Assembly (NCBI GenBank): GCA_038522945.1
Contig: JBCBJV010000003.1
Location: 247,974 to 311,973 of the forward strand
DNA from: MED-G105 sp038522945
Lineage (GTDB): Bacteria; Pseudomonadota; Alphaproteobacteria; Caulobacterales; Parvularculaceae
DNA: 64,000 nucleotides
Direction of reading: 5' to 3'
In this document: positions 60,916 through 64,000 of the stretch, piece by piece
Layout: each line of letters starts with the position of its first letter
Position numbering within the stretch: position 1 is the stretch's first letter
Position numbers and translations under genes: made by a program
Notes under the pieces: model-generated
Databases searched by the model: none
The model's input: only the letters and a program-made list of their open reading frames with translations
What the model was told of the DNA's origin: nothing

Positions 60916-61203
60916 ATGGCGAGGAAACGTTTCAACGACGAACAGATTTTGAATCTGCTGCGCCAAATAGAGTTGAGCTTAGCTTCAGGCTCTGACGTGG
61001 CGACGGCTTGTCGGTCTGCGGGTGTGAGCGATGCGACTTACTATTCGTGGCGTAAAAAGTATGGTGGGATGGGCAAATCCCAGCTGCGCGAGATGAAAGA
61101 AATTGAGAAAGAAAATGCTCAATTGAAAAAGATTGTCGCCGAACTTGAGCTGGAGAAACTGATCTTGAAAGAGAGCCTCGATTTTTTAAAACCCAAGGTC
61201 TGA
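60916..61203 (+). CDS. IS3 OrfA (transposase N-terminal HTH and leucine zipper)
   Basis: 95 residues. A helix-turn-helix (FNDEQILNLLRQIELSLASGSDVATACRSAGVSDATYYSWRKKY) is followed by a leucine-zipper-like segment (MKEIEKENAQLKKIVAELELEKLILKE). This is the standard OrfA of the IS3 group: it binds the ends and regulates transposition. The frame stops at 61201-61203. A U_UUU_UUA heptamer at 61182-61188 lies within its last seven codons, allowing -1 frameshift fusion to OrfB. Confidence 0.9.
   Translation: MARKRFNDEQILNLLRQIELSLASGSDVATACRSAGVSDATYYSWRKKYGGMGKSQLREMKEIEKENAQLKKIVAELELEKLILKESLDFLKPKV
61182..61188 (+). other. Programmed -1 frameshift site (slippery heptamer)
   Basis: TTTTTTA in the phase T_TTT_TTA of OrfA is a canonical -1 slippery heptamer. 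OrfB is open in the -1 frame and remains so from just before this site. Slippage would yield the OrfAB fusion transposase typical of IS3 elements. Confidence 0.8.
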
Positions 61204-62039
61204 CGACGGACACTCTTCGTCAGGCCGTTATTCATGCGCGTCAAAAGACTGGCTCTTCGGAACGGCAGACCTGCAAGACACTTGGCATTGCTCGATCAAC
61301 GCAGCGGTACAAAGCCGCGAAGCCGACAGAAACTGACGACAGCCTTCGGCTGGCTTTAATTCGATTGGCCAAGAATTATGGGCGCTACGGCTATCGCAAA
61401 ATCGCCGAACTCCTTCGTATTGAGGGTTGGAACGTCAATCACAAGAAAGTCGAGCGACTATGGCGTGAAGAAGGGCTGCAGCTGCCTCAGCGTCATAAGA
61501 AACGAAAGCGCCTTTATCACAAAGGCAGCTCTGTCATCCGCTTACGGCCGAAATACGCCAACCATATCTGGAGCATCGATTTCGTTCATGACCGGCTAAG
61601 CAATAGCCGCAAATACAAAATGCTCACCGTCATTGATGAATATACACGCGAAGCGCTCTGCGTTGTCGCTAGCCATAAGATGGGTTCGGCGGAAGTGTTG
61701 GAGGCGCTGTATCCGCTGCTGCTGAAACACGGGAAACCTGAATTTATTCGCTCAGACAACGGCCCTGAGTTCGCATCGGAAGGCTTTCAAACATGGCTCA
61801 CAAAGGTTGGCGTCAAACCCATCCGCATCTACCCAGGGTCACCGTGGGAAAATGGATATAACGAACGCTTCAACGGCACGCTGCGCCGGGAGCTTCTTAA
61901 CGCTGAATGGTTCGTATCCATCGATCAGGCAAAGGTCGTCATCGGAAAATGGATCAGGCAATACAATCACGTCCGCCCGCATCAAGCCCTTGGCATGCGT
62001 CCACCAATCCCCGAAACTATATCAGATTTTGGTACATAA
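61188..62039 (+). CDS. IS3 OrfB DDE transposase domain (via -1 frameshift)
   Basis: The -1 frame is open from 61188 to 62039 (about 283 codons). The only internal ATG-led frame begins at 61365, so initiation by frameshift is the likely route. QRYKAAKP starts the OrfB side. Catalytic motifs: WSIDFVHDRL (first Asp), FIRSDNGPEFAS (second Asp), and SPWENGYNERFNGTLRRELLN (Glu). The C-terminus YNHVRPHQALGMRPP is typical. All three acidic residues are intact and no frame break is present, so the element may be active. Confidence 0.85.
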   Translation, partial: KTQGLTTDTLRQAVIHARQKTGSSERQTCKTLGIARSTQRYKAAKPTETDDSLRLALIRLAKNYGRYGYRKIAELLRIEGWNVNHKKVERLWREEGLQLPQRHKKRKRLYHKGSSVIRLRPKYANHIWSIDFVHDRLSNSRKYKMLTVIDEYTREALCVVASHKMGSAEVLEALYPLLLKHGKPEFIRSDNGPEFASEGFQTWLTKVGVKPIRIYPGSPWENGYNERFNGTLRRELLNAEWFVSIDQAKVVIGKWIRQYNHVRPHQALGMRPPIPETISDFGT

Positions 62040-62946
62040 CCGTGGGGCTGGACACGGACCCAAGCCGGCTGCTATTTTGAATAAGTGTTTGAAGCATCCA
62101 ATTTCGCCCACTAGGCGAAAGATCATCCAAGCAGTTGCCAAGCATGGCTTCTCCACGCCCTTCGCCTCGAAAAACTGTTTTGATGATGCTGATGTCTGTC
62201 GATGAGAGAGTGATTTCGATGCCGCGCCCGACGTCCTGCAATATCTTTTTGAAGTCAATTTCATGAAGCAGCTGAGTTTGATCAAACGGTGCGACAATTG
62301 TCGAAGGAGCATTCTGAATAGATTCTTTGACAACTGTTGTCGAATTTTCGGCATCTGGAATTTTGCGCTGATAAGGAATTGCTTTGAGTGATTCCTCGTC
62401 AGCGCTGTCTTTTGGCGTTGATTGCAAAAGAAAGAAAAGCGGTTTCCGGTAATCCCACTTCCTCGGCATCCAGAGGTTAAGTGGTTTGATTTCGATGAGT
62501 AAGCGAGACCAGTTCTTCGCTTGCCGCCAGTCGTCGGACGGTATTTCTTTACCATCAGAGACTTTATCATCTCCGCATACTAATAATTCGAGCCAGTCGA
62601 GGAAGCGAAGGGCGTGCGCGTTACCAGTCTCCTTCGCAAACTTTCGCATGGATTCAATCGATATTCGAGGATATGCGAAATAGCCGACGATTGAGGCGAT
62701 TATCAAGCCGAAAAAGGCGACCAGTACACAGAGGTGAATTGTACTGGCATCCTTGTATATCATAAATGGCAGCGCATAAAATATCGCAATTACAGATGAA
62801 AACATGAAGCAAGCGCGAAACGCTTCTTTGCGCCACTCCTTCAGCACCGCGAAATCGATAAATTCCCTCCATTCCTGAGTTTCGCCGACGTAGCCAAGCC
62901 TTGCTTCCAAAGCTGGATGTAGGTTCGGGAGTAAGAGATGGCCCAT
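62017..62946 (-). CDS. Two-TM protein, 3' end replaced by IS sequence
   Basis: 309 residues from MGHLLLPNL, with GGAGGA before the ATG. Two adjacent TM segments (about 52-70 and 75-96: FMFSSVIAIFYALPFMIY, IHLCVLVAFFGLIIASIVGYF) are followed by a cytoplasmic region with no recognised family. The last 10-15 codons (from about 62054) run through the IS right end and read GSVSSPTVMYQNLI, so the native C-terminus has been lost or replaced. The gene may still be expressed as a chimera. Function is unknown. Confidence 0.6.
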   Translation of the reverse strand: MGHLLLPNLHPALEARLGYVGETQEWREFIDFAVLKEWRKEAFRACFMFSSVIAIFYALPFMIYKDASTIHLCVLVAFFGLIIASIVGYFAYPRISIESMRKFAKETGNAHALRFLDWLELLVCGDDKVSDGKEIPSDDWRQAKNWSRLLIEIKPLNLWMPRKWDYRKPLFFLLQSTPKDSADEESLKAIPYQRKIPDAENSTTVVKESIQNAPSTIVAPFDQTQLLHEIDFKKILQDVGRGIEITLSSTDISIIKTVFRGEGRGEAMLGNCLDDLSPSGRNWMLQTLIQNSSRLGSVSSPTVMYQNLI

Positions 62947-63370
62947 GGAATCCTCCAATCATTCGAGCGGCATGAGCAGCCAATAATGAGAGCTTATCTG
63001 TGGAAAAAATCCCTTGACAAGGCAGCGGCTTCAGTAAGTTTTCCACGTCTCTAGATATAGCTCGAAATTCCACTAATTGGAGTAAATTACCAAATGCCTT
63101 CGCCTCTTGCGGGCGCTGTAACGGGGAAATATCGTCGGCGTCTCAACCCTAGCAGGGTAGTACGCGCTGCGCGTGATGTCAGGAATCAATCTCCGCCTTG
63201 CACGTAAAGCAGACATTAGAATTTGGCGCTTCAATTAGTATTTATGGCTCATATTGGTCATAGGGATTTCGCAGGTGAACGTCCGATTTGTAGAGAGATC
63301 ATGCCTTTAACTTTGCCGTTTAAACTCGAGAGGCATTGATTCTTATATTTTGGAATAGCCTGCCTGCCGC
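62947..63370. other. Intergenic region, no gene seen
   Basis: About 420 bases between the two-TM gene and the outer-membrane barrel gene. Short frames have no support. A mixed AT-rich section near 63040-63100 could hold a promoter for the two-TM gene. No clear terminator or repeat was found. Confidence 0.45.
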
Positions 63371-64000
63371 TTAATAGCGTACCGAGACTTGGAATAAATA
63401 AGATCGCAGGCCGTCAAAGTTATTCACGCTACTGAATGTCGCGTTGAAACGTTCATTGATGGGTAAATTCACACTTGATGTGAGGCTCCATGGCTGGTCT
63501 ATGGATTGTGTCAACAACACATTGGCATTACTCGGCCCTATCACCGTTGTTAATTCTGTTTCACGGTCAATCTCGATATAGGTTGTGCCTAGAGCGAGGT
63601 TTAAATCCTTGCCAAAAAGCGTTTGTTGCCGGATGAAAGAGAAATTTGCCGTTATTGTTTGGGTATCAATCGCGCCAAGGTCAGCGAACCCAAATTGTGC
63701 GCCCGCTCTTGCGATAACGGGCGTGTCTCCGATTTTTGCGATTGGCACATAAACGGCTGCGCCGGTGTTAAAACCGAAGCCATCACTCTCAACTTCACTG
63801 TTTACCGTAAGGTCAAAGTCGCCTTCAAAGAGGAGTGCATTCTCAGAGAACGTCCCGGCCAATTGTATCTCACTATTTGATTGTGTGGTGACGTAGCTAC
63901 CGCTCGCCGATATCTCAAGAAATGGTAAGACGAAATATCTTGCCGATACGCCGAAAGCGGTATTCGATATGTCGACCTCGTCACCGATGGAGACATCAAG
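63371..64000 (-). CDS. C-terminal part of an outer-membrane beta-barrel protein (partial)
   Basis: The frame is open from the right edge to TAA at 63371, giving about 209 residues; the 163-codon start at 63862 is internal. Alternating strand patterns (ARYFVLPFLEISASGSYVTTQSNSEIQLAG, FGFNTGAAVYVPIA, TTYIEIDRETELTT, SLTSSVNLPINERFNATFSSVNNF) and the end QVSVRY, with terminal Tyr, are those of an outer-membrane barrel. No specific family is recognised. The N-terminus and signal peptide lie beyond the window. Confidence 0.65.
   Translation of the reverse strand, partial: LDVSIGDEVDISNTAFGVSARYFVLPFLEISASGSYVTTQSNSEIQLAGTFSENALLFEGDFDLTVNSEVESDGFGFNTGAAVYVPIAKIGDTPVIARAGAQFGFADLGAIDTQTITANFSFIRQQTLFGKDLNLALGTTYIEIDRETELTTVIGPSNANVLLTQSIDQPWSLTSSVNLPINERFNATFSSVNNFDGLRSYLFQVSVRY

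Larger units (their letters stand above)
60850..62054 (+). mobile_element. Intact-looking IS3-family insertion sequence
   Basis: About 1.2 kb. Left end begins TGTC and right end finishes GGACA; the reverse complement of the right end, TGTCCAGCCCCACGGTTATG, shows partial match to the left end TGTCTTTCCCCCTTATAACTG. Both end TG...CA, typical of IS3. It contains OrfA, a slippery heptamer and OrfB. Flanking bases show no obvious 3-4 base duplication, so exact boundaries are approximate. It separates a resolvase relic from a gene whose 3' end lies in the IS. Confidence 0.75.

Noticed and set aside
1..64000. CRISPR arrays, rRNA genes, riboswitches
   Set aside because: No regularly spaced repeats, no rRNA-like sequence, and no recognisable riboswitch core found on either strand.

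Overview
The window looks like a chromosome segment of a marine-type alphaproteobacterium. This is inferred from the three large SusC-free TonB-dependent receptors, a CC0125/CC1285-type lipoprotein relic, a VPLPA/PEP-CTERM protein, LacI and TetR regulation of sugar and hydrophobic-compound loci, and moderate GC. I cannot name the genus. The window is rich in outer-membrane uptake, hydrolases and efflux, with several mobile-element scars.

Layout. 1-3,060: the 3' end of a secreted or repeat-type protein with a small three-TM protein, an IS3 scrap, a secreted esterase and a Crp/Fnr-like regulator. 3,200-14,440: a beta-1,3-glucan (laminarin-type) utilisation locus. It has a periplasmic GH3, then a leftward operon GH16 - GPH sugar symporter - cytoplasmic GH3, a divergent LacI regulator and a TonB receptor. 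Two copies of the same near-perfect palindrome lie before the GH16 operon and before the receptor gene, which suggests one LacI regulon. 14,850-15,760: a decayed IS3 transposase carrying two short palindromic insertions at its frame breaks. 16,000-24,760: a TetR / Asp-nucleophile alpha/beta hydrolase pair, a TonB receptor, and an operon of two-domain VOC lipoprotein, SDR and membrane PQQ glucose dehydrogenase. 25,000-28,600: three exported proteins of unknown role, one with a DUF900-type hydrolase fold. 28,600-36,800: relics, a PhlG-like C-C hydrolase, an AraC regulator, a TonB receptor, an alpha/beta hydrolase and an MFS carrier. 36,800-41,840: an RND pump, its adaptor and a divergent TetR with an operator-like repeat.

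42,270-49,440: an exported small protein, a broken CC0125-like lipoprotein gene, LysR, a DcaP-like porin, and a divergent set of SnoaL-like exported protein, a duplicated AhpD-like/thrombospondin-3 protein and an FMN reductase. 49,450-51,750: a small integrated piece with a tyrosine integrase (apparent N-terminal frameshift), a passenger gene and a tRNA-like scar. 51,880-60,730: a CHAT (caspase-like) protease with TPR-like region, exported, with a PPC-like partner, placed head-to-head with a two-component system, then a VPLPA-CTERM protein, two lipoproteins and a small membrane protein. 60,740-62,950: an apparently intact IS3-family element with a canonical -1 slippery heptamer, which has cut a resolvase gene on one side and a membrane-protein gene on the other. 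63,370 to the edge: C-terminus of an outer-membrane beta-barrel.

The best candidates for something undescribed are the exported CHAT/PPC pair with its two-component system, the tandem AhpD-like protein with one dead and one live active site plus calcium loops, and the PhlG-like hydrolase locus. All functional links are inferences from family recognition by eye; no searches were run.
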